29,073 nucleotides of DNA from UMGS1251 sp036666555 (GCA_036666555.1 JAVWVS010000028.1:1-29073); one strand, 5' to 3'. Counted from the stretch's first letter, positions 1 to 7,286 are shown. Notes: generated from the letters alone by a model not told the origin. Numbers and translations: made by a program.

Positions 1-35
1 ACATTTCTGTATTTTTCATTATTTTCCTCTTTTCC

Positions 36-63
36 TTGACTTTTGGTGTCTATTTGATATACT
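36..63 (+). promoter_or_regulatory. Sigma-A-like promoter of a short left-end transcript
   Basis: TTGACT (36-41) and TATACT (58-63) are separated by 16 bp. Transcription would start near 70 and run into the terminator at 114-141. The elements are seen directly; activity is inferred. Confidence 0.5.
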
Positions 64-69
64 AATGTT

Positions 70-141
70 ATTGGTAGGGAAGTCCAAGACAAACTCCCCT
101 CTGTGTTTTAGTTGGCTACTGGTGGTGCAGTAGCCTTTTTT
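70..141 (+). ncRNA. Candidate ~70-nt small RNA
   Basis: A promoter and an intrinsic terminator bracket about 70 nt that contain no convincing reading frame. The RNA could form a first imperfect hairpin (GGGAAGT with ACTCCCC, about 78-100) and then the terminator hairpin. It ends at the stop codon of the convergent 47-aa gene on the other strand, so the two transcripts would overlap only at their ends. It could equally be the leader of nothing more than a decayed gene. No known RNA family is recognised. Confidence 0.35.
114..141 (+). terminator. Rho-independent terminator
   Basis: GGCTACT (114-120) pairs perfectly with AGTAGCC (129-135) across an 8-nt loop and is followed by a run of six T. 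It stops plus-strand transcription. Confidence 0.7.
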
Positions 142-283
142 ATGTTCCATTGCTAATCATGCTCTTTATTTTACCAACGGCTTCTTCAACGGTCTTACAT
201 TCTCTGATGACTTCTAAAATTTTTCGACGTTCATTTTCTTTCGCTTCTTCTACTAATAGCTCCGCTACACTAGGCATCTTCAT
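140..283 (-). CDS. Small hypothetical protein, 47 aa
   Basis: A short reading frame beginning MKMPSVAELLVEEAKENERR and ending SMISNGT. The start is supported by AAAGGATG about 6 nt upstream and by a good promoter (TTGATA, 17 bp, TATAAT) at 340-368 on the same strand. The product is highly charged and probably helical, with no signal peptide or membrane segment. A second Met two codons later is a possible alternative start. The family is not recognised. A small nucleic-acid-binding or antitoxin-like role would fit its size and charge, but that is only a guess. Confidence 0.55.
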   Translation of the reverse strand: MKMPSVAELLVEEAKENERRKILEVIRECKTVEEAVGKIKSMISNGT

Positions 284-339
284 ACTTACCATCCTTTCTG
301 TCTTGTAATTTCAAATACTATTTCCTATTCGATAATATA

Positions 340-368
340 ATTATACTATATATACAGCGTTTTATCAA
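340..368 (-). promoter_or_regulatory. Promoter for the 47-aa gene
   Basis: Read on the minus strand: TTGATA (363-368), a 17-bp spacer, and TATAAT (340-345), about 55 bp upstream of the start codon. Close to the sigma-A consensus. Confidence 0.65.
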
Positions 369-558
369 TGATAATACTAGGCATTTAGGGATTGATTTTT
401 CTTTTTTATTGAAAATCCCAGATGCTATGATTGGCAAAAGAAAATCTCTATTCCTTTAATATAGCGGATGAATTCTCATTTGCTTACCGTCAAATTCATA
501 GCCACAACGGGTAACCAGAGAACGCCTCCGACCGATTGAAAAGGTCTCCCTGAAAAAA

Positions 559-597
559 CTAGAACGGAATCGGAGTTTCATATTTAATCTTCAGCAT
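559..597 (-). pseudogene. YafQ-like toxin, N-terminal stub
   Basis: The frame opens MLKIKYETPIPF and then hits a stop. MLKI(K/R)Y at the start, overlapping the end of a DinJ/RelB-type antitoxin, is the usual opening of YafQ/RelE-family mRNA interferases (normally about 90 aa). Everything after the first 8 or so residues is lost, so no active toxin can be made. The assignment rests on a short stretch plus the gene arrangement. Confidence 0.5.
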
Positions 598-715
598 TTA
601 AGTCCTCCATCAGCTCGGTGGCAGAATTGAATGTCTTGCTCATACCTATGCCCTTACGCACGTTTTCAATCGCTCTGATAGTATCTGCATTTGGCATCGC
701 AGACACTTTCAAAAC
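584..715 (-). pseudogene. DinJ/RelB-family antitoxin, C-terminal remnant
   Basis: The minus-strand frame reads VLKVSAMPNADTIRAIENV, then RKGIGMSKTFNSATELMEDL and NAED. The pattern PNA-TI-AIE-VR-GIG-SK-FNS--ELMEDLNAED is typical of the C-terminal toxin-binding half of RelB/DinJ antitoxins. The N-terminal DNA-binding half is missing, and an in-frame stop lies just upstream at about 725. The end overlaps the start codon of the toxin stub (ATGCTGAAGATTAA), the usual operon layout of such pairs. This is a dead toxin-antitoxin relic. Confidence 0.65.
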
Positions 716-1105
716 GGATGTTCTCTAACACCTTTGTTTCTATATTCGTGGAATCTGGCAGAATGTTTTCCAGTACACAATCGGAGTTCGCATCTCCCAT
801 GATTGTGGAAAGTGAAATTGTTCCGACTTCCACGCTGTTTACAATCGTATTGGTAAAATTTGTCAGATTGAATTTATTCACAAAAGAAAGCTTATGGCTC
901 TATGAAGAAAGAATATACTCCCCATCAAAAAGGTTTGAAACTATTGATACAACACCTTTTTTCGGTTATTCAACGTGCACAATATTAGACTATAGTACCT
1001 CAGCTAGGACATCTATTTTTGACCACCTCATGACCCTATACGCAATAAGAGCATTTAAAATAGACTAAAAAATATAAAAGACATCTTTTTTGGACAGTAA
1101 TAGCC
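716..1105. other. Probably non-coding, decayed DNA
   Basis: Reading frames of 71 aa (minus, 666-881) and 125 aa (plus, 691-1068) exist. Neither has a convincing ribosome binding site, low-complexity-free protein character or recognisable motif, and both run through the antitoxin relic. The DNA is best read as degraded. No RNA gene or repeat was seen. Confidence 0.4.
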
Positions 1106-1130
1106 AAAAAAAAATGAACTTCCGTTCACC
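1106..1130 (-). terminator. Rho-independent terminator, minus strand
   Basis: On the minus strand TGAAC, a 4-nt loop and GTTCA (1115-1128) are followed by nine T (1106-1114). It lies about 125 bp beyond the stop of the 273-aa gene and is the likely end of its transcript. Confidence 0.7.
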
Positions 1131-1234
1131 TAGATATAAAAAATTCAAAAATTTCATCTACCGCATGCCATTTTTCTTTTTTTGACCCTTATCAAGGACT
1201 CATCACACATTTGTGTAAATCAAAAGATAACACT

Positions 1235-1263
1235 AATAGACTCCTGTTAGGTGTCTATTTTTC
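1235..1263. terminator. Hairpin over the stop codon of the 273-aa gene
   Basis: AATAGACTCC (1235-1244) and GGTGTCTATT (1250-1259) pair with one mismatch around a 5-nt loop. The T-run lies on the plus-strand side, so this may stop plus-strand transcription or protect the 3' end of the minus-strand mRNA. Confidence 0.4.
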
Positions 1264-2076
1264 TAAACATATATCCATAAGCATATGCACTCTTTTAGGT
1301 TTTAATAATGGTAGTATCTGTTCCTGCAGGCTCTTTTCAATACATAAGCGCATGATCTGTAAGATATCCATGTCACGTTTGATTGCAAGGGGTTCACTTT
1401 GTTGTATCATTGTGGCCACATCATCAATGTTACTTTTAAATATGCGCTTGAGACCGCCTCTCCTACAAACTACGTTCGCTAGATATTCTCTTCGCTGGCG
1501 TAATCCGCTTTTGTCAATTTTTTGAAATTTTGATGCTTGAAAAGCTATGTAATATTTGCCTTTTAAAACATTGATAGCAAAGTACTTACGTAGCGAATGT
1601 AAATAGTACCGGATTACTCGCTTGGAGATTCCTAGCATTTTTTTGTATTTTGCATAAAAAACATTTATTCCCACAACGTATATACCTCTATTGGAGTGGG
1701 TTATTTTCATAAAATCAAGTAATAGCAATTTTTCTTTTGCTCTTAGTTGTTTGAATTTCTTCTCCCGAAAGAGAACGCAATTTAGATTGATGTATCCTGT
1801 TGGGTTCTTGGGATCATATGCAGCGTTGTTGCATATCGTGATATCGTAATCATTATCTTGGTTGCGTACATAAGAAATGACCTCTTTCTCCTGTAACGAG
1901 AATAGAATATTGTAAAATGTCTGCTTGCACATCTCCACCTGTTTGCACACATCTTTATAATGTACCCCCACAACGGTGCCATTTGCATCCTGATAGCGTG
2001 CAATATACAAGAAAAAATCTAATTCTCGATTTGTTAGTGAAGCTAAACGTGGTAATATTTTATATTGAATGTGCAT
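1255..2076 (-). CDS. Winged-helix-like DNA-binding protein, 273 aa
   Basis: Starts MHIQYKILPRLASLTNRELD with GGAAAGGGG upstream. Residues about 13-60 (LTNRELDFFLYIARYQ, then a CKQVEMCKQTFYNILFSLQ helix-turn-helix-like stretch) look like the winged-helix N-terminus seen in plasmid and ICE replication or control proteins. A second basic helix-rich segment (about 145-180, ISKRVIRYYLHSLRKYF) could be another winged helix, a two-wing arrangement reminiscent of replication initiators. There are no membrane segments and no catalytic motifs. The gene stands alone between its terminator and a palindromic promoter region, so it may be autoregulated or controlled by the antisense transcript. Replication initiator versus transcription factor cannot be decided from sequence inspection. 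Confidence 0.6.
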   Translation of the reverse strand: MHIQYKILPRLASLTNRELDFFLYIARYQDANGTVVGVHYKDVCKQVEMCKQTFYNILFSLQEKEVISYVRNQDNDYDITICNNAAYDPKNPTGYINLNCVLFREKKFKQLRAKEKLLLLDFMKITHSNRGIYVVGINVFYAKYKKMLGISKRVIRYYLHSLRKYFAINVLKGKYYIAFQASKFQKIDKSGLRQRREYLANVVCRRGGLKRIFKSNIDDVATMIQQSEPLAIKRDMDILQIMRLCIEKSLQEQILPLLKPKRVHMLMDICLEK

Positions 2077-2132
2077 AGATACCCCTTTCCAATGATATTT
2101 TTTATAAACTTTTATGTGGTGTTAAAAAAGTA

Positions 2133-2161
2133 TTGACTTTATGTATGATAAATAGTATATT
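2133..2161 (+). promoter_or_regulatory. Plus-strand promoter overlapping a palindrome
   Basis: TTGACT (2133-2138), a 17-bp spacer and TATATT (2156-2161). The spacer and the -10 box lie inside the perfect inverted repeat at 2141-2171, so a dimeric repressor bound there would block the promoter. Confidence 0.55.
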
Positions 2162-2171
2162 TATCATACAT
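2141..2171. repeat. Perfect 13-bp inverted repeat (operator-like)
   Basis: ATGTATGATAAAT (2141-2153) and ATTTATCATACAT (2159-2171) are exact reverse complements with a 5-bp spacer. Both position and symmetry fit an operator. The adjacent 273-aa protein is the most obvious candidate ligand, but that is inference. Confidence 0.75.
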
Positions 2172-2294
2172 TGTTAGCTTGGCAATCTTACAGGCATGGC
2201 GGAAACAATATCATCTAACTTGTATGGAATGTCAATTTAACCCTTGTGTTTTTAAAAAGAAGTGTCGCTTTGATCGGTGTTGCACTTCTTTTTT
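2168..2294 (+). ncRNA. Candidate antisense RNA to the 273-aa gene leader
   Basis: A promoter (2133-2161) and a strong terminator (2254-2294) define a transcript of about 125 nt, running opposite to the region upstream of the minus-strand 273-aa gene. If that gene is transcribed from further upstream, the two RNAs are complementary, as in antisense or attenuation control of replication genes. The stretch also encodes a possible Cys-rich peptide (from ATG 2224: MECQFNPCVFKKKCRFDRCC), but the terminator lies inside that frame and no ribosome binding site is seen. Confidence 0.4.
2254..2294. terminator. Strong, probably bidirectional terminator
   Basis: AAAAAGAAGTG (2254-2264) pairs with CACTTCTTTTT (2283-2293), an 11-bp stem with T-runs on both strands. 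On the plus strand it ends the candidate antisense RNA; on the minus strand it could attenuate read-through into the 273-aa gene. Confidence 0.7.
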
Positions 2295-2505
2295 ATGCCC
2301 GGGGCCCTAATTTGTGCTGTATGCCCCTCAATAAAAAAAGAAAATTTTTATGCCTCCCTCCTTCCTATTCGATTATTCAGCCATAGCTTGCTCATGTGTG
2401 ATATATTGGGTGCTGACATGACCTTGATTAATGAGTGACTAGTTGAAGTGATTTCGCACTTTCTGCTATTTATTTTTTTCCCATAACAGACTTTTTTTCA
2501 ATATA
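2295..2505. other. Intergenic region downstream of the transfer operon
   Basis: No supported gene. On the minus strand there is a strong Shine-Dalgarno-like stretch (AGGAAGGAGGGAGG, about 2353-2366) with no ATG at a proper distance, and a 23-codon frame (start near 2419) that lacks a good ribosome binding site. The GC-rich block GCCCGGGGCCC at 2297-2307 stands out from the AT-rich surroundings. Confidence 0.4.
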
Positions 2506-4977
2506 CTATATCTCAAGACCTGCCCCTATCGTGATAGCCACTCCGGGTGTTGTCTTATTTCGCTGTAATTCCTGTCTCTGAACTTGCTTTAAATACATAG
2601 CGGTATCATTATTCTTTTGAGGAGATATAATCTCAGAAATCGCTTTTTCTCCTAAATGTCTTCCGTCTTTATCTATTTGAATCACTTTTCCTTGCGTTTG
2701 GTCTATTCCCTTTTCACTTAATAATTCACGGAATGATTGTAACTGCTCTACCTGTGATTCTGTCAAAATGTGTTTTTCTAAAGTATGATCAAATTGCATC
2801 CCTAACATGAGAAAATATTCTTCTCCTTGATTCCATATTGGTTCTATAGATTCTGTTCCTTGATATTGTATTGTCGCCATGCAAAGAGACTCTTCCAGAT
2901 GCAATTCTTTAATCTGAAGCGTGTCAGAACGTTCTTTCGGCATCTTCTCCGACAATTGTGACGACTGTAATACTTGGTCAGGTGGCAGTATGTCCTTTGA
3001 AAACTTGCGATCTTCTAAAAATGGAATTAGAGACATACTTTTAAATTTACTTGCTACCGATACTAGCTCCTGATTCCAGTCTTTGCTCTGTGGTATATGC
3101 AGGCTCACTTTGCTATCTACATGATGATTCTCTAATAATTTCTGAATATTTTGTGTGGCCACTATCCCCGCTTGATCATTATCTAGTGCTAATAGTACTT
3201 CTTTTTTCGGAGATGCCTGCAGCTGATTTAGTATTGGTATATATTTCCCGGTGCCGGTCAAAGCCATATAATCGTAATCTTGATAAGGCACACCTTGTCC
3301 TTTTAATATACTCATAACGCTCATGGCATCGATGACGCTCTCTGTTATGATTAACTGATCAGAACCATTAGCAATATAAAAATCTTTAGTGTAATCACTC
3401 CCTGGCACATCTCCCATAAACTTCTTGTCTGTTAGGGTGCCTCTTTTACAAGCAAAGGTTGGGGTTTTTTCTTGATCATATGCCACAAAAACACAATTTC
3501 CTTTTTTGTCTTGATAAAGCATCTTCTGATCCACAAAATCTTGTACCACATCTTGATCCAAATATCTAGTTTTTAGCAAATACGCATAGACTCGTTTCAT
3601 ATTAGGTGCACGTTCCGGCAATTCCAAATCTCGTTTTACTGCAGGCGTGCTAATTTGTGCCTGCCGATTCGCTACTGGTTCCCTGGCAATCGGTACCGTT
3701 GTCTCAATCATTCCTGTCAGTTCTAATAGGGCATTATGTAAATCTCCATGATGCCTAAACGCCATAGCAAAATCTATAATAGATCCTTGTGTACTTAGTC
3801 CAACTCCACTATTGCGCCAAAAACAATTGCGCTTCGGGTCAATCCGGACACTGTCATACTCTTTCAGTGAGTAGTAGCGCCCTTTCCTTTGCAGTGTCAA
3901 TCCCAATCGATTTGCATAGTCTATAATGGACACACGTTGCTTGATTTCATCATATATTTCTGTCTTAGTCAATTTCCTTTCATCCGGTCTCAATGCATTT
4001 TTCTTTGCTTGCACAGCTGGCACCGGTAGATAATGTTCGATTTCCTTTTGAATATCCGGAATACATCTTCGATAAGTTTGATATACTTGATGCAATATTT
4101 GTACCACATCCACTTTACCTTCGCTGGTTACTTCTTTTTGATAGCCTTGGTAATGCTCAGCACAATGTCTTTTTCTAGTTTCCGTCATCTCAATTCCAAA
4201 ATGTTCTGTTAACATGATACTAATCGCATCTGCTTCAAATTCTATTTGACTGGTAGATTTACCTCGTTGATGGTGCAGTATTGCATGCCCAACTTCGTGT
4301 GATAGGGTAGATAATTTTTGTGTATCTTCCAAAAGCTCATTAATACGGATAGCATTGGTCCCTGGAGTAAAATCCCCTCGTAAATCAATCGAGTTCAAGT
4401 TTTCAAATGTAACGCTGCAGTTCAAGGATTTTCTTGCATACTCTACTAATCCTTTAACTATATCTGCGTGCCGTTCGGATGGGTATCCCATCTGATATAA
4501 TTTTGGATAGTCTTCTTTGGGATAATTCGTTTGTGAAATATCAAATACATTTCCTATTTTAAAATGCGTTTCTGTAATACTTTCCACTTCTCCCGATCGA
4601 TATTGATCCTTTTCATCTTTGGATGCTTGTTCCAACGGAACTAATTTACCATCTATTTTTAACACCGTTGCTTGTACGGGTGTATAAACTTTGATGCCTT
4701 TCTCTCCTTTTTTAATACTGGCACCCATTTTTTTCCATGCATCATAAGATTGCACGTAGGTTGCTTTTGGATTTTGATGATAGACAAGTATATTATTGTT
4801 AGGACTGTATTTGTAGAATTTACTTCCAAATGCAAGTAACTCTGCTATGGTTTCCGGATTTTCCTGATAGCTTTCCACTGCAGTCAATATGATTTTTTTT
4901 GTTTCTGCTGCTTGTAAATATGTCTGTTCAGCCCATTCTTTTTTCTGTTTCTCTGTCGGGTTTTTAATATATGCCAT
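2506..4977 (-). CDS. ArdC-like / zincin / TOPRIM multidomain protein, 823 aa
   Basis: The start MAYIKNPTEKQ is chosen over an in-frame start further upstream because AAAGGAGGTACGAAG precedes it. Residues about 15-150 resemble the ArdC-type ssDNA-binding domain of antirestriction proteins (SPNNNILVYHQNP, AWKKMGASIKKGEKGIKVYTP). Residues 226-250 hold a zincin site, SHEVGHAILHH with EFEAD as third-ligand region. Residues about 340-425 resemble a primase-like N-terminal domain without zinc cysteines, followed by a DUF3991-like stretch. A TOPRIM domain follows at about 540-630, with Glu546 in ITESVIDA and Asp599/Asp601 in LALDNDQAG. Such proteins are carried by many Firmicutes conjugative elements. 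They probably act on the single strand entering a recipient (protection, priming or defence evasion); the exact reaction is unknown. It is the last gene of the transfer operon. Confidence 0.85.
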   Translation of the reverse strand: MAYIKNPTEKQKKEWAEQTYLQAAETKKIILTAVESYQENPETIAELLAFGSKFYKYSPNNNILVYHQNPKATYVQSYDAWKKMGASIKKGEKGIKVYTPVQATVLKIDGKLVPLEQASKDEKDQYRSGEVESITETHFKIGNVFDISQTNYPKEDYPKLYQMGYPSERHADIVKGLVEYARKSLNCSVTFENLNSIDLRGDFTPGTNAIRINELLEDTQKLSTLSHEVGHAILHHQRGKSTSQIEFEADAISIMLTEHFGIEMTETRKRHCAEHYQGYQKEVTSEGKVDVVQILHQVYQTYRRCIPDIQKEIEHYLPVPAVQAKKNALRPDERKLTKTEIYDEIKQRVSIIDYANRLGLTLQRKGRYYSLKEYDSVRIDPKRNCFWRNSGVGLSTQGSIIDFAMAFRHHGDLHNALLELTGMIETTVPIAREPVANRQAQISTPAVKRDLELPERAPNMKRVYAYLLKTRYLDQDVVQDFVDQKMLYQDKKGNCVFVAYDQEKTPTFACKRGTLTDKKFMGDVPGSDYTKDFYIANGSDQLIITESVIDAMSVMSILKGQGVPYQDYDYMALTGTGKYIPILNQLQASPKKEVLLALDNDQAGIVATQNIQKLLENHHVDSKVSLHIPQSKDWNQELVSVASKFKSMSLIPFLEDRKFSKDILPPDQVLQSSQLSEKMPKERSDTLQIKELHLEESLCMATIQYQGTESIEPIWNQGEEYFLMLGMQFDHTLEKHILTESQVEQLQSFRELLSEKGIDQTQGKVIQIDKDGRHLGEKAISEIISPQKNNDTAMYLKQVQRQELQRNKTTPGVAITIGAGLEI

Positions 4978-4996
4978 CTTCGTACCTCCTTTCTTA

Positions 4997-5239
4997 TTAA
5001 TCCTTGTGATATCCATAAATCTCCTGGATACTTTCTTGCTCCTCTTGGTTGAGTTTCTCAACAATCGTTATTTCTTCCCCACTGACTACGGTTCCAATGG
5101 GCGCCTCATTTTCGTTGCAATCGATAAAATATAACCTGTTATTTTCATCTTTCACAATTGCTTTTTGCCGATAATAGCCAATTACCAGATAGTTACCTTG
5201 TACCTCCTCAAAGTTTTTAGGTTCCTTGTAAAATTTCAT
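4997..5239 (-). CDS. Small hypothetical protein, 80 aa
   Basis: Begins MKFYKEPKNFEEVQGNYLVI, preceded by GAAAGGAGACGAAAT. It is acidic and soluble and probably a beta-rich fold (alternating YLVIGYYRQKAIVKD and RLYFIDCNE), with no membrane segment. It ends 19 bp before the ArdC/TOPRIM start and is probably translated from the same mRNA. The family is not recognised. Small proteins of this type often accompany ArdC-like genes in conjugative elements, but no role can be assigned. Confidence 0.7.
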   Translation of the reverse strand: MKFYKEPKNFEEVQGNYLVIGYYRQKAIVKDENNRLYFIDCNENEAPIGTVVSGEEITIVEKLNQEEQESIQEIYGYHKD

Positions 5240-5292
5240 ATTTCGTCTCCTTTCTCTGGTCTAATATGTTTTTTATGGTGCCTTTCTCTTTT

Positions 5293-5598
5293 CTATATCC
5301 CCATTAAGGTTCTTGCTTCTGTATAAATTTGTAATCCTATTGCCAAAAATTCACTTCGTACCTCTGGATAAATCATCGTCAGCAAGCCAATGGCTGCCAA
5401 TAGGCAAAGAATAATAGTCGCAACTAATCGTACTAATCCAACAAGGCTTCGAATGGTAAATTTAGTCATGTTGTCTTTTTCAACCACTAAAACACCGTCA
5501 TCTACTATATGATGCTTCTTGTGCAACTTTATTTGTTCTTGCTTTTTTTCTTCTTCCTTCTTGATTCCAGTTACAAATCCTTTCTTAAATTTTTTCAT
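5293..5598 (-). CDS. Small single-pass membrane protein, 101 aa
   Basis: Starts MKKFKKGFVTGIKKEEEKKQ, with a very basic cytoplasmic N-terminus (residues 1-50), one hydrophobic span at about 56-77 (VRLVATIILCLLAAIGLLTMIY) and a short C-terminal tail outside or in the second half of the membrane. The ribosome binding site is AAAGAGGG. Its place inside the transfer operon suggests an accessory T4SS membrane component. No family is recognised. Confidence 0.7.
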   Translation of the reverse strand: MKKFKKGFVTGIKKEEEKKQEQIKLHKKHHIVDDGVLVVEKDNMTKFTIRSLVGLVRLVATIILCLLAAIGLLTMIYPEVRSEFLAIGLQIYTEARTLMGI

Positions 5599-5612
5599 TG
5601 TAATTACCCTCT

Positions 5613-6158
5613 TTATGTTTTATGCCAAATACCCAATTGGTTTAATTTTGCTTCTTCTTGTGCCACATAGAGTTCCTCTAAATACTGATAATCTCCATAG
5701 ATATACTTAACAGTTGCGAATCCGTTTTTTACAAGTTGTAGTTGTAGTAACTGATCATCTATCCAAATCCATGCAAGCACTCTTCCATATTTGTCTCTAT
5801 ACTCCGAATTCGGGTCATATTCCAGTTCTATCTTAGTGGCTTTAGTTAATGCATCCTTTACATATTTTGACGCCATTTTCCCCATCTGGGTGGTTCTTTT
5901 AGATGGATGCACTGTTTCTTGAGTGTCTATTGCAAGATAACGGACTTTTTCATTTGTATTGCTAATCCGAAACCAGGTAGTATCTCCATCAATATGTTTG
6001 ACCAGTGTCACCGGAATTTTTTGTGGTTGCTCCTTTTCACTCATTCCTATATCCGTAATTTTTGTACCGGGATTGATTTTGCAACTTGGCATTTGAACTG
6101 CAAGAACATATATACTTATTGCGAGGACAATCCCTTGTCGGATTCTTGTTTTATTCAT
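5613..6158 (-). CDS. Secreted SNase-like (thermonuclease) protein, 181 aa
   Basis: The start at 6158 (MNKTRIRQGIVLAISIYVLA) gives a hydrophobic signal/anchor (about 9-24). The upstream in-frame start would only add the tail of the previous gene. Cys26 after VQMPS is a weak lipobox candidate. Residues 48-180 are a staphylococcal nuclease fold with all key positions of the family: Asp59 (HIDGDT), Arg73, Asp78 and Glu81 (RYLAIDTQE), and Arg126 (DKYGRVLAW). It should therefore be an active Ca2+-dependent extracellular or surface nuclease. It overlaps the preceding ATPase gene by 8 nt, so it is translationally coupled to the transfer operon. Its role in transfer is not established; degrading extracellular DNA at the contact zone is one possibility. 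Confidence 0.85.
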   Translation of the reverse strand: MNKTRIRQGIVLAISIYVLAVQMPSCKINPGTKITDIGMSEKEQPQKIPVTLVKHIDGDTTWFRISNTNEKVRYLAIDTQETVHPSKRTTQMGKMASKYVKDALTKATKIELEYDPNSEYRDKYGRVLAWIWIDDQLLQLQLVKNGFATVKYIYGDYQYLEELYVAQEEAKLNQLGIWHKT

Positions 6159-7227
6159 TGCTTTTTCTCTTTGATTGCTTCTTTGCAAATAAACCACGCT
6201 TTTTCTTCAATGTTTTTAGTCCTTGATATTGTACCGGAAGTAGCTTTTCATAGATGGGATTGGGTATATAGTCAAATGGATCCGGCGCATATTCCCCAAA
6301 GAACGTTGTTTCTGCACGTTCTTCCATTAATTCCAATACGTCCGGCTTTTCCAACTCAGATACAAAACTAAATATGTAAGATACATCTTTGTAGTAAATA
6401 TTACGAATGACTGCATCTGTTTGCATAATCTCATTAGCTTTACTTCCCATAACGAATATACGAATATCTTTTTCCAAAAAAGATGTTTTATTAAAATCCG
6501 TATCACTGTATGTGCCAAAATCATATATGTAATATGCATACCCTTGATTTAATACCTCTAAGAGGTTTTCTTGTTTATAGTACATATCAATACCGGCAAA
6601 GGTAACCTTGCCCAGATAAGGATCATGTGTGGTATTAAAATATCTTTCCAGCGTTTCTACATATTGATTGCTATTTACTTGCACATAACAAGCCTTGTGA
6701 CCTTTTAGTTGCAAGTATTTTACAAGTTGCAAAGATTGTGTCGTAGTACCAATCCGATGGCAAGCTCCTGTCAGTCCTATTTTGATGCTACTTGCCACCT
6801 CTAAATGTTTTTGTTGTGTAAACGTATTTATCTCTTTTTCTTGTACCTCCTTGTAATAACCACTCATGCAACGTTCCAGTTCTACTTTTGCCTCGCCTGG
6901 ATTTGCGGATAATATAAAGTAAATGACTCCACTGAAAATTAGTTCTTGAATCATTTTGCTTTGTCGATCATAACCGGCTGCATAGATGATAATTGTTCCA
7001 TTTTTGGCTCGTTGTATTCGTTTAATTTCTTCCGCCAAATTCTCTGCTTTATCTAAATACTGCTCAATATCAAATATAAGGTATTCACAGTTTGTATAAG
7101 ACAAGATTTCATCCACTTGTGAGTCAATATTGGTGCTATATGCAATAAATACTAATTCTTGATTGTGTATTTTTGCTGTTTCTCGTACAAAGTAACCTTT
7201 ATCTTCTGCTCCAATAAAAAGTATCAT
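6151..7227 (-). CDS. CpaE/MinD-like P-loop protein, 358 aa
   Basis: The start MILFIGAEDKGYF is chosen because AAAGGAGGTTAC lies directly upstream; a TTG further up lacks one. Residues 1-110 look like a degenerate receiver-type domain (GTIIIYAAG). Residues about 149-300 resemble the ParA/MinD superfamily, with GLTGACHRIGTTTQS at 151-165 in place of the deviant Walker A motif. The conserved lysine is replaced by Thr, as in CpaE-type pilus assembly proteins. The C-terminus is basic (KKKRGLFAKKQSKRKSNE), which could bind membrane or nucleic acid. By analogy with CpaE it may position the secretion machine; ATP hydrolysis is doubtful without the lysine. Such proteins occur in T4SS operons of Firmicutes elements. 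Confidence 0.7.
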   Translation of the reverse strand: MILFIGAEDKGYFVRETAKIHNQELVFIAYSTNIDSQVDEILSYTNCEYLIFDIEQYLDKAENLAEEIKRIQRAKNGTIIIYAAGYDRQSKMIQELIFSGVIYFILSANPGEAKVELERCMSGYYKEVQEKEINTFTQQKHLEVASSIKIGLTGACHRIGTTTQSLQLVKYLQLKGHKACYVQVNSNQYVETLERYFNTTHDPYLGKVTFAGIDMYYKQENLLEVLNQGYAYYIYDFGTYSDTDFNKTSFLEKDIRIFVMGSKANEIMQTDAVIRNIYYKDVSYIFSFVSELEKPDVLELMEERAETTFFGEYAPDPFDYIPNPIYEKLLPVQYQGLKTLKKKRGLFAKKQSKRKSNE

Positions 7228-7286
7228 TTTGTAACCTCCTTTCTTTTTTAATATTTTCACCTTGTCCCTCAATAAAAAAAGAAAAA

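Noticed and set aside
691..1068. 125-aa plus-strand reading frame
   Set aside because: No ribosome binding site, no recognisable motif, and it runs antisense through the antitoxin relic.
2350..2419. 23-codon minus-strand frame MSAPNISHMSKLWLNNRIGR
   Set aside because: Weak start signal, and the strong Shine-Dalgarno-like stretch lies at its end rather than before it.
2325..7285. 20-nt identity CCCTCAATAAAAAAAGAAAA at 2325-2344 and 7266-7285
   Set aside because: Mostly A-rich low complexity; too little to claim a functional repeat.
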